Below, piece after piece: positions 6,851 through 14,199 of a stretch of 15,523 bases of DNA (the first letter of the stretch is position 1; each line of letters starts with the position of its first letter). The DNA comes from QALR01 sp045124015 (GTDB lineage Bacteria; Bacillota; Clostridia; Oscillospirales; CAG-272), in assembly GCA_045124015.1 (NCBI GenBank), contig JBGVLA010000182.1, positions 1 through 15,523 on the forward strand, written 5' to 3'. The position numbers were made by a program, and so were the translations under genes. The notes beneath the pieces were generated by a model. The model saw only the letters and a program-made list of their open reading frames with translations, was not told the DNA's origin and did no database searches.

Positions 6851-8062
6851 TTACGTTCTGTAATCGCCGTTGATCTTGACGTAATCGTAGGTAAGATCGC
6901 AGCCCCATGCGGTAGCATTGCCGTTTCCGTCGCCAAGGGTGATGACGATGCCGATCTCTTTTTCGAGAAGGATCTTCTTTGCAAGCTCTTCAGAAAATTC
7001 CACGCCTGCGCCGTTTTCACAAACGAGGATTTCTCCGGCAGCAGAAACAAATTTTACGCCGACACGATGCACGTCCACGTCTGCGCCGCTATAACCGATG
7101 GCACAGAGGATACGTCCCCAGTTGGCATCCGCACCGAACATTGCCGCTTTTGTGAGAGAAGAGCAGATGACGCTCTTCGCAACTGTCTTTGCGGTCTGCT
7201 CGTCCTTCGCACCGGAAACGGTACATTCGAGGAGCTTTGTCGCGCCCTCGCCGTCGCCTGCGATCATACGGCAGAGATAAACGGTTACGGAATTGAGCGC
7301 TTTCATAAAGGTATCGAAATCTGCACCCTCTGCAGTGATTTCCGCGTTGCCCGCCATACCGTTTGCAAGAACGGTTACCATATCGTTCGTGGAGGTATCG
7401 CCATCGACACTAACCATATTAAAAGTATTCTTTACGTCCGCAGAAAGTGCCTTTTGGAGCATTTCGGAAGAGATAGCACAGTCGGTCGTGATGAACACGA
7501 GCATCGTCGCAAGATTGGGGTGGATCATACCCGAGCCCTTTGCGATACCGCCCATGGTGCAGGTCTTGCCGCCGACCTCAAAGGTAACGGCGATCTCTTT
7601 TTTCACGGTGTCCGTGGTCATGATGCCCTCTGCCGCGTCGGTGCTGTGATCGCCAAGGCCTGCGATGAGCGCATCCAGTCCGTTTGCGATGGGCGTAACG
7701 TCGAGGGGTTGTCCGATGACGCCTGTGGAAGCCACAACGACGTCGGAGGCGTTGATACCGAGTTTTTCGGCAACGAGCGCGCTTGTCTTTTCCGCAACCT
7801 CAATGCCGTTTGCGTTGCAGGCGTTGGCGTTACCGCTATTGCAGATGACCGCCTGCGCCTTGCCGTTTGCAAGATGCGCCTTGGTTACGGTGAGAGGAGC
7901 GGCCTTGACGAGGTTTTTGGTGTAGACCGCCGCCGCATTTGCCATCGTTTCGCTGTAGATCAGCGCAACGTCTTTTTTGGTCTTATTTTTACGGATTCCG
8001 CAATGAATACCGTTTGCTTTGAATCCTTTTGCGGCGCAAACGCCGCCCGATACTGTTTTCAT
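6851..8062 (-). CDS. argJ: Glutamate N-acetyltransferase (ornithine acetyltransferase)
   Basis: 403 residues. It moves the acetyl group from N-acetylornithine to glutamate, making the pathway cyclic; many members can also acetylate glutamate from acetyl-CoA. The protein self-cleaves between Ala185 and Thr186 in KGSGMIHPNLATM, freeing Thr186 as the nucleophile. The substrate-binding STGVIG segment (112-117) is also present. No argA is seen in the window, so this may be the bifunctional form, but that cannot be told from sequence. No strong ribosome binding site is seen (AAAGG lies 14 nt upstream of the ATG). A 123-nt gap separates it from argC and holds a hairpin and an ARG-box-like site. Confidence 0.96.
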   Translation of the reverse strand: MKTVSGGVCAAKGFKANGIHCGIRKNKTKKDVALIYSETMANAAAVYTKNLVKAAPLTVTKAHLANGKAQAVICNSGNANACNANGIEVAEKTSALVAEKLGINASDVVVASTGVIGQPLDVTPIANGLDALIAGLGDHSTDAAEGIMTTDTVKKEIAVTFEVGGKTCTMGGIAKGSGMIHPNLATMLVFITTDCAISSEMLQKALSADVKNTFNMVSVDGDTSTNDMVTVLANGMAGNAEITAEGADFDTFMKALNSVTVYLCRMIAGDGEGATKLLECTVSGAKDEQTAKTVAKSVICSSLTKAAMFGADANWGRILCAIGYSGADVDVHRVGVKFVSAAGEILVCENGAGVEFSEELAKKILLEKEIGIVITLGDGNGNATAWGCDLTYDYVKINGDYRT

Positions 8063-8100
8063 AACTCTGTTTTGAACCTTTCAAATACAATATATGGGAA

Positions 8101-8121
8101 AATATAGCATTATAATTCAAT
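8101..8121 (-). promoter_or_regulatory. Candidate internal promoter and ARG box before argJ
   Basis: Minus strand: the extended -10 TGCTATATT (8101-8109) has no good -35. The 18-nt segment at 8104-8121 contains TGAATTATAATGC and matches 9 of 12 fixed positions of the ArgR consensus TNTGNATWWWWATNCANA. It overlaps the candidate -10, as expected for a repressor site. The evidence is weaker than at argG because there is one box, not two. Confidence 0.35.
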
Positions 8122-8136
8122 ATGCCATATAAACAC

Positions 8137-8161
8137 TTTTGCCGGGGGTGAGCCGGCAAAA
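8137..8161. other. Hairpin in the argC-argJ gap
   Basis: TTTTGCCGG (8137-8145) pairs perfectly with CCGGCAAAA (8153-8161), a 9-bp stem with a 7-nt loop. On the minus strand it is not followed by a T run, so it is not a standard terminator. It could protect or define an mRNA end within the arg operon. Confidence 0.6.
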
Positions 8162-8185
8162 AAGAATATACAAATGTTGTGAGCA

Positions 8186-9115
8186 TCAAAGCTCAAGTCC
8201 GCGTGTTTTATCGCATCCGAGTACGATATTGAGGTTTTCCACAGCGGCACCCGAAGCACCCTTACCGAGATTATCATATCTGGCAACGAGAATCGCACGG
8301 TCATCGTTTCCGAAAACGAATACCTCCATGCTATCCTTGCCCGAAAGACCTGCGCCCGAAATGAATCCGTTTTCGGATGCGTCCTCCTGATAACGAACGA
8401 TAGGACCTTGATAGATCTCCTTGTAAAGCTTTTTGACATCGTCCGGCGTTGCACCGCAAAGGTCCTCGCCGATCAGCGGAACGGTTACGACCATACCGCT
8501 GTAAAAATTCGAAACGATGGGGCAGAAGATCGGGAGATGGTCGATACCCGTGATGGCGCGCATTTCCTTCAGATGCTTATGCTCCTGCGAAAGTGCGTAC
8601 TGACGGGGTGCAGAAAGCAGTTCGCTTCTTCCCTCAGCTTCATATTCTTCAATCATTTTTTTACCGCCGCCGCTGTATCCCGTTACGGAATGACAGGTAA
8701 GACGGACGCTCTTTTTGAGCATACCGTTCTGCATCAGCGGATATACAAGCGCGATAAAACCGCTTGCGTGGCATCCCGGAACGGCAATACGCTTGGAAGT
8801 ACGGATCTTTTCCTCAAATGCGGGGGAAAGCTCCGGAAAACCGTATGCAAATTCGGGATTGGTTCTGTGTGCGGTCGAGGTATCGATGATGACTGTATTC
8901 GGATTTTCCACCATCGCAACCGATTCCATTGCCGCCGCATCGGGCAAGCAAAGGAATGCAACGTCCGCAGAATTGATGGCTTCGCGTCTTGCGTTTTGAT
9001 CCTTACGCAATTCATCGGAGAGAGTTATCATTTCGATATCATCTCTGCCGCCAAGTCTTTCGTATATACGAAGCCCTGTTGTGCCGGCTTTGCCGTCAAT
9101 AAAAATCTTTTTCAT
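8186..9115 (-). CDS. argC: N-acetyl-gamma-glutamyl-phosphate reductase, type 2
   Basis: 309 residues. It reduces N-acetylglutamyl phosphate to the semialdehyde with NADPH, the third step. The N-terminal KIFIDGKAGTTGLRIYERL carries the nucleotide-binding loop, and the catalytic Cys115 sits in VPGCHASGF. The IDGxAGTTGL start and short length mark the type 2 subfamily (TIGR01851-like), known mainly from proteobacteria, rather than the roughly 345-residue type 1 enzyme usual in Bacillota. The start codon is preceded only by a weak purine-rich stretch. It lies 55 nt after argH. Confidence 0.95.
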   Translation of the reverse strand: MKKIFIDGKAGTTGLRIYERLGGRDDIEMITLSDELRKDQNARREAINSADVAFLCLPDAAAMESVAMVENPNTVIIDTSTAHRTNPEFAYGFPELSPAFEEKIRTSKRIAVPGCHASGFIALVYPLMQNGMLKKSVRLTCHSVTGYSGGGKKMIEEYEAEGRSELLSAPRQYALSQEHKHLKEMRAITGIDHLPIFCPIVSNFYSGMVVTVPLIGEDLCGATPDDVKKLYKEIYQGPIVRYQEDASENGFISGAGLSGKDSMEVFVFGNDDRAILVARYDNLGKGASGAAVENLNIVLGCDKTRGLEL

Positions 9116-9170
9116 ATAACACTTCTACTCTTCTCTTTTTTCAAAAAATATATACCAAAATATCACTACG

Positions 9171-10553
9171 TTATTCGGCATCTGCAAGAAACGCTTTGAC
9201 GTAGTCAAGCTGTGCCGAAACGGAGTCGGGACCCGTACTGCCTGCGGAAATACGCTTTTTCACGCAGGTATCGAGAGAAATTTCCTCGAAAAGGTCCTCC
9301 TCAAACAAATCGCTGAACGATTTGTAGGTTTCCATCGGAAGGGTCTCCAAGGTATTTCCGCCCGCGATGCACGCCGCAACGATGCCCCCGACGATCTTAT
9401 ATGCGCTGCGGAAGGGCATACCCTTTTTCGTGAGATAGTCCGCAAGGTCGGTGGCGTTGATAAAGCCGCGGCTTGCCGCTTCTCTCATCTTATCTTTTTT
9501 CACTTTCATCGTGGAAAGCATGGGGGCGAAGATGGAAAGGCATTTCTGAACGGTCTCAATGCCGTCAAAAACGGATTCCTTATCCTCCTGCATATCTTTG
9601 TTGTATGCAAGAGGCAGACCCTTGAGCATGGTCAGCGTACCGATAAGGTCGCCGTATACTCTGCCCGTTTTGCCGCGGACGAGCTCTGCCATATCGGAGT
9701 TCTTCTTTTGGGGCATGATGCTCGAGCCCGTGGTATAAGCATCGGAAAGCTCAACGAAGCTGAACTCCCAGCTCGACCAGAGGATCACTTCCTCCGAGAA
9801 ACGGGAAAGGTGCATCATGATGAGCGAACAAACGGAGAGCATTTCCACGCAGAAGTCGCGGTCGGAAACGCCGTCCATGCTGTTCATCGTGATACCGTCG
9901 CAGTGGAGCGCCTCCGCCACCGCCATACGGTCGGTGGGGTAGGTCGTGCCCGCAAGGGCGCAGGAGCCGAGAGGAGAAACGTTCATACGCTTCACGCAAT
10001 CGTCAAGTCTGCCCACGTCGCGGATAAACATCATCGCATACGCAAGCAGGTGATGCGCGAACACCACGGGCTGTGCGCGTTGGAGATGGGTATAACCCGG
10101 CATGATGGCATCGGTATTTGCCGCCGCCTGCTCATGAATCGCTTCAATGAGAGTCAGAAGCGAGGAACGAATGGTCTTCGCCTCGTTGCGGAGATACATA
10201 CGCAAGTCCAGCGCGACCTGATCGTTACGGGAACGCGCGGTGTGGAGTCTTTTGCCCACGTCGCCGATACGGCGCGTCAGCTCCGCTTCCACGAACATAT
10301 GAATATCCTCCGCTTCCATATCAATGGGAAGCGTACCCTCCAGAACGTCGGAAAGGATGCCTTCCAGACCGTCTGTGATCGAGGCGCAATCGTCATACGT
10401 GATGATGCCCTGCTTTGCGAGCATCGCCGCGTGCGCGAGCGAGCCCTCGATGTCCTCTTTTACCATTTTTGAATCGAAATGAATGGAAGAATTGAAGTCG
10501 TCCGCCTGACGGTCGAGCGCACTCAAAAATCTTCCCGCCCACATTTTTTCCAT
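9171..10553 (-). CDS. argH: Argininosuccinate lyase
   Basis: 460 residues, normal length. It splits argininosuccinate into arginine and fumarate, the last step. The family signature GSSIMPQKKN is at 276-285 and contains the catalytic Ser of the flexible loop. HTARSRNDQ is at 104-112, and the proton-transfer His of GYTHLQRAQP is near residue 156. The N-terminal MWAGRF is typical. The ATG at 10553 has AAAGGA about 9 nt upstream; an internal ATG three codons later is possible but has a poorer site. It begins 33 nt after argG, so the two are co-transcribed. Confidence 0.97.
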   Translation of the reverse strand: MEKMWAGRFLSALDRQADDFNSSIHFDSKMVKEDIEGSLAHAAMLAKQGIITYDDCASITDGLEGILSDVLEGTLPIDMEAEDIHMFVEAELTRRIGDVGKRLHTARSRNDQVALDLRMYLRNEAKTIRSSLLTLIEAIHEQAAANTDAIMPGYTHLQRAQPVVFAHHLLAYAMMFIRDVGRLDDCVKRMNVSPLGSCALAGTTYPTDRMAVAEALHCDGITMNSMDGVSDRDFCVEMLSVCSLIMMHLSRFSEEVILWSSWEFSFVELSDAYTTGSSIMPQKKNSDMAELVRGKTGRVYGDLIGTLTMLKGLPLAYNKDMQEDKESVFDGIETVQKCLSIFAPMLSTMKVKKDKMREAASRGFINATDLADYLTKKGMPFRSAYKIVGGIVAACIAGGNTLETLPMETYKSFSDLFEEDLFEEISLDTCVKKRISAGSTGPDSVSAQLDYVKAFLADAE

Positions 10554-10586
10554 ACCGGATTTTCCTTTATACTGCTAAAATTTAGA

Positions 10587-11825
10587 TTATTTGTTATTTT
10601 TCTTTTTGTTGGCTTCTCTTACCTGAGCCTGAACCTTGATCGGAAGACCGAAGAGGTTGATGAAGCCCGTTGCGTCTGTCTGATCGTAAACGTGATCTTC
10701 GCCGAAGGTTGCGATCTCTTCGGAGTAGAGAGAGTAATCGCTCCATGCGCCGGCTTTGATCATGTTGCCCTTGTAGAGCTTGATTCTTACCTTACCGGTA
10801 ACGTTTTCCTGTGTCTTATCGACGAAAGCGGAAAGCGCTTCACGGAGAGGTGTGAACCACTGACCATTATATACGAGATCTGCGAATGTGATACCGAGTT
10901 CCTGCTTCTTGTGCATGGTCATCTTATCGAGGCAGAGGGTTTCAAGGTAATTGTGTGCAAAGTAAAGGATCGCACCGCCGGGAGTTTCATAAACGCCGCG
11001 ACACTTCATACCAACGAGACGGTTTTCTACGATATCGAGAAGACCGATGCCGTTTGCACCGCCGACCTTGTTGAGTTCAAGGATGATATCCTTTGCGCTC
11101 ATCTTTACGCCGTTGTAAGCTACGGGTACGCCCGCTTCAAAGTCGAGCTCGATGTAGGTGGGAACGTCGGGAGCGTCGATGGGGGAAACGCCCATTTCAA
11201 GGAAGCCCTTCTTTTCGTAGAGAGGCTCGTTGCCTGTATCCTCGAGGTCAAGACCTTCGTGAGAAAGGTGCCAGAGGTTCTTATCCTTAGAGTAGTTGGT
11301 CTCGCGGTTGATCTTCAACGGAACATTATGTGCTTCTGCGTATTCGATCTCTTCTTCACGGGACTTGATGGTCCATTCGCGCCAAGGAGCGATGATCTTC
11401 ATATCGGGAACGAAGTGCTTCAAGGTGAGTTCGAAACGAACCTGGTCATTGCCCTTACCTGTGCAGCCGTGGCAGATAGCGTCAGCGCCCTCTGCGATCG
11501 CGATCTCTGCGATTCTCTTTGCGATAACGGGACGAGCGAAGGAGGTGCCGAGCATATATTCCTCGTAAAGAGCGCCTGCCTTTACGGTGGGGATCACGTA
11601 TTCGTCAACGAATTCATCGGTGAGGTCTTCGACGTAGCATTTGGAAGCGCCTGTCTTGATGGCTTTTTCTTCAAGGCCTTCAAGCTCGTCCGCCTGACCT
11701 ACGTTGCCGGAAACGGCGATAACTTCGCAGTTGTTGTAGTTTTCTTTGAGCCACGGAATGATGATGGATGTATCAAGGCCGCCGGAATAGGCGAGAACTA
11801 CTTTTTTGATTTCGTTTTTATTCAT
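10587..11825 (-). CDS. argG: Argininosuccinate synthase
   Basis: 412 residues. It condenses citrulline and aspartate, with ATP cleaved to AMP and PPi, to argininosuccinate. The ATP-pyrophosphatase loop SGGLDTS is at residues 14-20. Conserved blocks for citrulline and aspartate follow, including CHGCTGKGNDQVRFE and a C-terminal segment ending in a Lys/Asn-rich tail. The ATG at 11825 was chosen because AAAGGAG lies 9 nt upstream and the protein then starts close to the loop as in other family members; an 18-codon upstream extension starts inside the operator region and is not credible. It is the first gene of the arg operon, behind the only strong promoter seen for it. Confidence 0.97.
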   Translation of the reverse strand: MNKNEIKKVVLAYSGGLDTSIIIPWLKENYNNCEVIAVSGNVGQADELEGLEEKAIKTGASKCYVEDLTDEFVDEYVIPTVKAGALYEEYMLGTSFARPVIAKRIAEIAIAEGADAICHGCTGKGNDQVRFELTLKHFVPDMKIIAPWREWTIKSREEEIEYAEAHNVPLKINRETNYSKDKNLWHLSHEGLDLEDTGNEPLYEKKGFLEMGVSPIDAPDVPTYIELDFEAGVPVAYNGVKMSAKDIILELNKVGGANGIGLLDIVENRLVGMKCRGVYETPGGAILYFAHNYLETLCLDKMTMHKKQELGITFADLVYNGQWFTPLREALSAFVDKTQENVTGKVRIKLYKGNMIKAGAWSDYSLYSEEIATFGEDHVYDQTDATGFINLFGLPIKVQAQVREANKKKNNK

Positions 11826-11859
11826 ATCTAAAATCTCCTTTGAGGTGTGTTTTTTGAAT

Positions 11860-11877
11860 TTTGAATAATTATACAAC
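11860..11877 (-). promoter_or_regulatory. ARG box 1 (ArgR operator) at the argG promoter
   Basis: The plus-strand sequence TTTGAATAATTATACAAC matches 11 of 12 fixed positions of the ArgR consensus TNTGNATWWWWATNCANA when read on the minus strand. It covers the -10 box, so bound arginine repressor would block polymerase. A second box lies 2 bp away. Confidence 0.75.
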
Positions 11878-11896
11878 ACCGTGAATAAAAATGCAA
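11868..11896 (-). promoter_or_regulatory. Promoter of the arg operon
   Basis: Minus strand: a perfect TATAAT (11868-11873), a 17-nt spacer and TTGCAT (11891-11896), of which only the TTG matches the -35 consensus. Transcription would start near 11861, leaving a leader of about 36 nt. Both ARG boxes overlap it. Confidence 0.75.
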
Positions 11897-11897
11897 T
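11880..11897 (-). promoter_or_regulatory. ARG box 2 (ArgR operator) at the argG promoter
   Basis: The plus-strand sequence CGTGAATAAAAATGCAAT matches 10 of 12 fixed positions of the ArgR consensus and covers the -35 box. It is centred 20 bp from box 1. Paired boxes a few bp apart are the known arrangement for hexameric ArgR/AhrC. Confidence 0.7.
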
Positions 11898-12067
11898 GGT
11901 TTTTTTCGAATTTATTCATTTTTTACATTCACTCCATTTTTTGTTATAGATAAGACTATTTTTTTGGCATCATGCACATATTTTGACACTTGCACACCCC
12001 GTTTTTGCCTCGTTTCCATGCAAACCACAATTTTTTTCATTTTTCCGCATCATTTTTTGCAAAAATA
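11898..12067. other. AT-rich spacer between divergent arg and dap promoters
   Basis: About 170 nt rich in T runs on the plus strand. No gene, tRNA, further ARG box or strong hairpin was recognised in it. It may act as promoter-upstream DNA for both directions. Confidence 0.5.
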
Positions 12068-12096
12068 TTGACAGACGGTTTTCGTTATGATATGAT
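12068..12096 (+). promoter_or_regulatory. Promoter of the lysine riboswitch and dap operon
   Basis: A perfect TTGACA (12068-12073), a 17-nt spacer and TATGAT (12091-12096, 5/6), with an upstream TG giving an extended -10. Transcription would start near 12103, about 15-20 nt before the riboswitch. Confidence 0.85.
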
Positions 12097-12115
12097 ATGT
12101 AAATGAAGCAAATAT

Positions 12116-12288
12116 ACCCCATGATAGAGGTGCATCGCATCATCAGTAGCAGTTTCGGCCAAGACCGTCGTCGGTCATCGGGGCTGTGAAAGGGATCGTT
12201 GCCGAAAGCGCACATAAGACGAGATGTGCTGCTTGGTTTGGCAAATAAAATTTGCCCGACTGTCGTTTTTTACGGAGTGCTATCGGGT
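12116..12288 (+). promoter_or_regulatory. Lysine riboswitch aptamer (L box)
   Basis: The L-box core is present in order: GATAGAGGTGC (12123-12133), AGTA (12145-12148), the P2 tip hairpin GACCG-TCGT-CGGTC (12163-12176), TGAAAGGG (12187-12194), GCCGAAAGC (12201-12209), the P4 hairpin GCACAT/ATGTGC (12210-12229), CTTGG (12232-12236), and the P5 hairpin GGCAAAT-AAA-ATTTGCC (12240-12256). The closing GTGCTATC (12277-12284) pairs back to GATAG as P1, extended by GGGT with ACCC. It would bind lysine and lower dapA-dapB-lysA expression. Confidence 0.93.
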
Positions 12289-12333
12289 CTTACAAATGTT
12301 AGGAAACGTTCGGTTTTCTTTTCTGCATTTTTC

Positions 12334-12369
12334 GAGCCGATAACTTCGTTTATCGGCTCTTTGTTTTTT
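12334..12369 (+). terminator. Riboswitch-controlled intrinsic terminator
   Basis: GAGCCGATAA (12334-12343) pairs with TTATCGGCTC (12350-12359), a 10-bp stem with a 6-nt loop, followed by TTTGTTTTTT. CCGATA in its 5' arm (12337-12342) is also complementary to TATCGG of the P1 3' strand (12281-12286). That pairing gives an antiterminator when P1 is open. Confidence 0.92.
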
Positions 12370-12435
12370 GCGTATTTTTCTATCATGTTCGCAAGCTTTC
12401 GCATATAATTAGATTGAAATACACAATACTTATAT

Positions 12436-12454
12436 TTGTACCCACGCGGTACAA
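12436..12454 (+). other. Hairpin just before the dapA ribosome binding site
   Basis: TTGTACC (12436-12442) pairs with GGTACAA (12448-12454), a 7-bp stem with loop CACGC, ending 1 nt before AAAGGA (12456-12461). A TATAAT at 12404-12409 without a good -35 lies upstream and might give a weak riboswitch-independent start. Confidence 0.5.
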
Positions 12455-12468
12455 GAAAGGAATCCACT

Positions 12469-13356
12469 ATGAAAACACCGCTTTTCAAAGGCGCCGCAAC
12501 CGCCATCATCACCCCCATGAAGGGCCGCGAAATTGACTATGCGTCTTTTGCAACCATCATCGATGCTCAGCTTGACGCAGGCATCGACGCGCTCGTTGTT
12601 TGCGGAACCACAGGCGAAGCCTCCACTCTTACCGATAAAGAACAGATCGACACCATCGAATTTGCCGTAAAACGCGTAGGCGGCAGAGTTCCTGTTATTG
12701 CTGGTGCCGGCAGTAACGACACCGTTCACGCCATTTCCCTTTGTCAGGAATCCTGCCGTGTCGGTGCAGACGGACTTCTCGTCGTTACTCCTTATTATAA
12801 TAAGACCTCTCAGCGCGGTCTTATCCATATGTATACGAAAATCGCAGATTCCGTGGATAAACCCCTTATTCTCTACAACGTACCCTCAAGAACCGGTGTC
12901 AACATCGAGCCCGCCACCTATGCGGCACTCGCTGACCACCCAAACATCAACGCCATCAAGGAAGCAGGCGGTAATTTCTCCAAGATCGTAGAGACCGTTT
13001 CCCTTGTCGGCGATAAGCTCGCGCTTTACAGCGGCAACGACGACCAGGTCGTTCCGATGCTCTCTCTCGGCGGCTCTGGCGTTATCTCCGTTCTCTCGAA
13101 CGTGCTCCCCGCAGAGACCTCCAAGATGTGCCATCTTTTCTTTGAGGGCAAGATCAAAGAGAGCGCCGCGATGCAGTGCAAGTATCTCCCCCTTATCAAC
13201 GCGCTTTTCTCCGACGTCAACCCCATCCCCGTCAAGGAAGCCATGGCAATGCTCGGCTATTGCACCGCCGATATGCGTGAGCCGCTCTTCCCCATGGATG
13301 ACGCGAAGCGCGAAAACCTCCGCCGCGAGCTGAGAGCCGCAGGTCTTAACGCTTGA
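12469..13356 (+). CDS. dapA: 4-hydroxy-tetrahydrodipicolinate synthase
   Basis: 295-residue class I aldolase-fold lyase. It condenses pyruvate and aspartate semialdehyde, the first committed step to diaminopimelate and lysine. The Schiff-base Lys is Lys164 (NAIKEAGG), with Tyr136 in YNVPSRTG, Thr47-Thr48 in CGTTGE and Tyr109-Tyr110 in TPYYNK. The conserved Arg141 supports aspartate semialdehyde as substrate rather than a sialic-acid lyase. The ATG at 12469 has AAAGGA 7 nt upstream; an earlier in-frame TTG lies inside the leader hairpin and was rejected. The gene follows the lysine riboswitch and terminator. Confidence 0.97.
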   Translation: MKTPLFKGAATAIITPMKGREIDYASFATIIDAQLDAGIDALVVCGTTGEASTLTDKEQIDTIEFAVKRVGGRVPVIAGAGSNDTVHAISLCQESCRVGADGLLVVTPYYNKTSQRGLIHMYTKIADSVDKPLILYNVPSRTGVNIEPATYAALADHPNINAIKEAGGNFSKIVETVSLVGDKLALYSGNDDQVVPMLSLGGSGVISVLSNVLPAETSKMCHLFFEGKIKESAAMQCKYLPLINALFSDVNPIPVKEAMAMLGYCTADMREPLFPMDDAKRENLRRELRAAGLNA

Positions 13357-13388
13357 ACGCGCGCTCACCGCGCATAATATGCATAACC

Positions 13389-13406
13389 AATGAATATTTA
13401 TTCACA
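13389..13406. promoter_or_regulatory. ARG box (ArgR site) between dapA and dapB
   Basis: AATGAATATTTATTCACA fits the TGAAT-WWWW-ATTCA core of the ARG box exactly and 11 of 12 fixed positions of TNTGNATWWWWATNCANA, better than the second argG box. It lies about 32 nt before dapB. A small GCATA-A-TATGC palindrome (13372-13382) is next to it. A weak promoter (TTGAAC 13353-13358, 16 nt, TAATAT 13375-13380) would place the box at the transcription start. The site is clear; ArgR binding is inferred. Confidence 0.55.
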
Positions 13407-13437
13407 ATAATACAGGACAGAAAAGGAACAGAACCCC

Positions 13438-14181
13438 ATGAAAATCATTATGAACGGCGCTCTCGGCAAGATGGGCAGACAGATCTGGTCGCTTCTTGAA
13501 GAGGGAAAAAACGGCACCGAGATCGCTTGCGGCGTGGATATCGGCGCGGACGGCTCCGACCCCCGTATCGTAAATAATCTCTCCGCTTTTACAGGCGAGG
13601 CGGATATGATCATCGACTTTTCCCACCACGCCTGCACAGGCGATCTGCTTGCCTACGCCATCGAAAGAAATCTTCCCGTTATCATAGCGACCACAGGCCA
13701 CACCGCAGAGGAGCTCGAGCTCATCCATGCGGCATCCGAAAAGATCGCGGTATTCCACGCAGGCAATTTTTCTCTCGGCATTGCTATCCTCTGCGATTTT
13801 GCTCGCCGTGCGGCGGCAATGATGCCCGAGGCAAACATTGAAATCATCGAAAAGCACCACAACCAAAAGCTCGATGCCCCCAGCGGCACGGCGCTCATGC
13901 TCGCAAACGACATCAAGGAAGCCAGAACCGATGCGACCTTCGTTTGCGGCAGATACGGTCATGGCAAACGCACCGAGCAGGAGATCGGCATCCACGCGCT
14001 CCGCTTGGGCGGTGTCATCGGTGAGCACGAGGTCATCCTCGCAACTCCCACGGAGACCATCACCTTGAAGCACGAAGCACATACGCGTGCGCTCTTCGCC
14101 GATGGTGCACTCGTTGCGGCAAGCTTCCTCCTCGGAAAGCCCGCAGGCCTTTATAATATGAAGGATATCGTGAAAAATTAA
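13438..14181 (+). CDS. dapB: 4-hydroxy-tetrahydrodipicolinate reductase
   Basis: 247 residues, at the short end of the family. It reduces the DapA product to tetrahydrodipicolinate with NAD(P)H. The nucleotide-binding loop NGALGKMG is at 6-13, and the catalytic signature EKHHNQKLDAPSGTA at 138-152 contains the proton-donor His pair and Lys144. Compared with E. coli the N-terminal domain is compact. AAAAGGAA lies about 10 nt before the ATG. An 81-nt gap, longer than the others in this operon, separates it from dapA and holds an ARG box, so partly independent control is possible. Confidence 0.97.
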   Translation: MKIIMNGALGKMGRQIWSLLEEGKNGTEIACGVDIGADGSDPRIVNNLSAFTGEADMIIDFSHHACTGDLLAYAIERNLPVIIATTGHTAEELELIHAASEKIAVFHAGNFSLGIAILCDFARRAAAMMPEANIEIIEKHHNQKLDAPSGTALMLANDIKEARTDATFVCGRYGHGKRTEQEIGIHALRLGGVIGEHEVILATPTETITLKHEAHTRALFADGALVAASFLLGKPAGLYNMKDIVKN

Positions 14182-14199
14182 ATTCAAAGGACAACAAAC

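Noticed and set aside
5897..8107. Long plus-strand open frames opposite argB and argJ
   Set aside because: Antisense shadows of conserved genes, with Cys/His/Arg-rich, low-plausibility proteins and no start signals.
10479..11831. 450-codon plus-strand open frame opposite argG
   Set aside because: Antisense to argG across its conserved motifs, with no recognisable domain.
11826..11880. T-box or attenuator leader before argG
   Set aside because: The leader is only about 36 nt, with no specifier loop, T-box motif or terminator. Control is better explained by the ARG boxes.
11970..12215. 82-codon minus-strand open frame
   Set aside because: It overlaps the dap promoter and the lysine riboswitch, which explain the sequence conservation better; there is no ribosome binding site.
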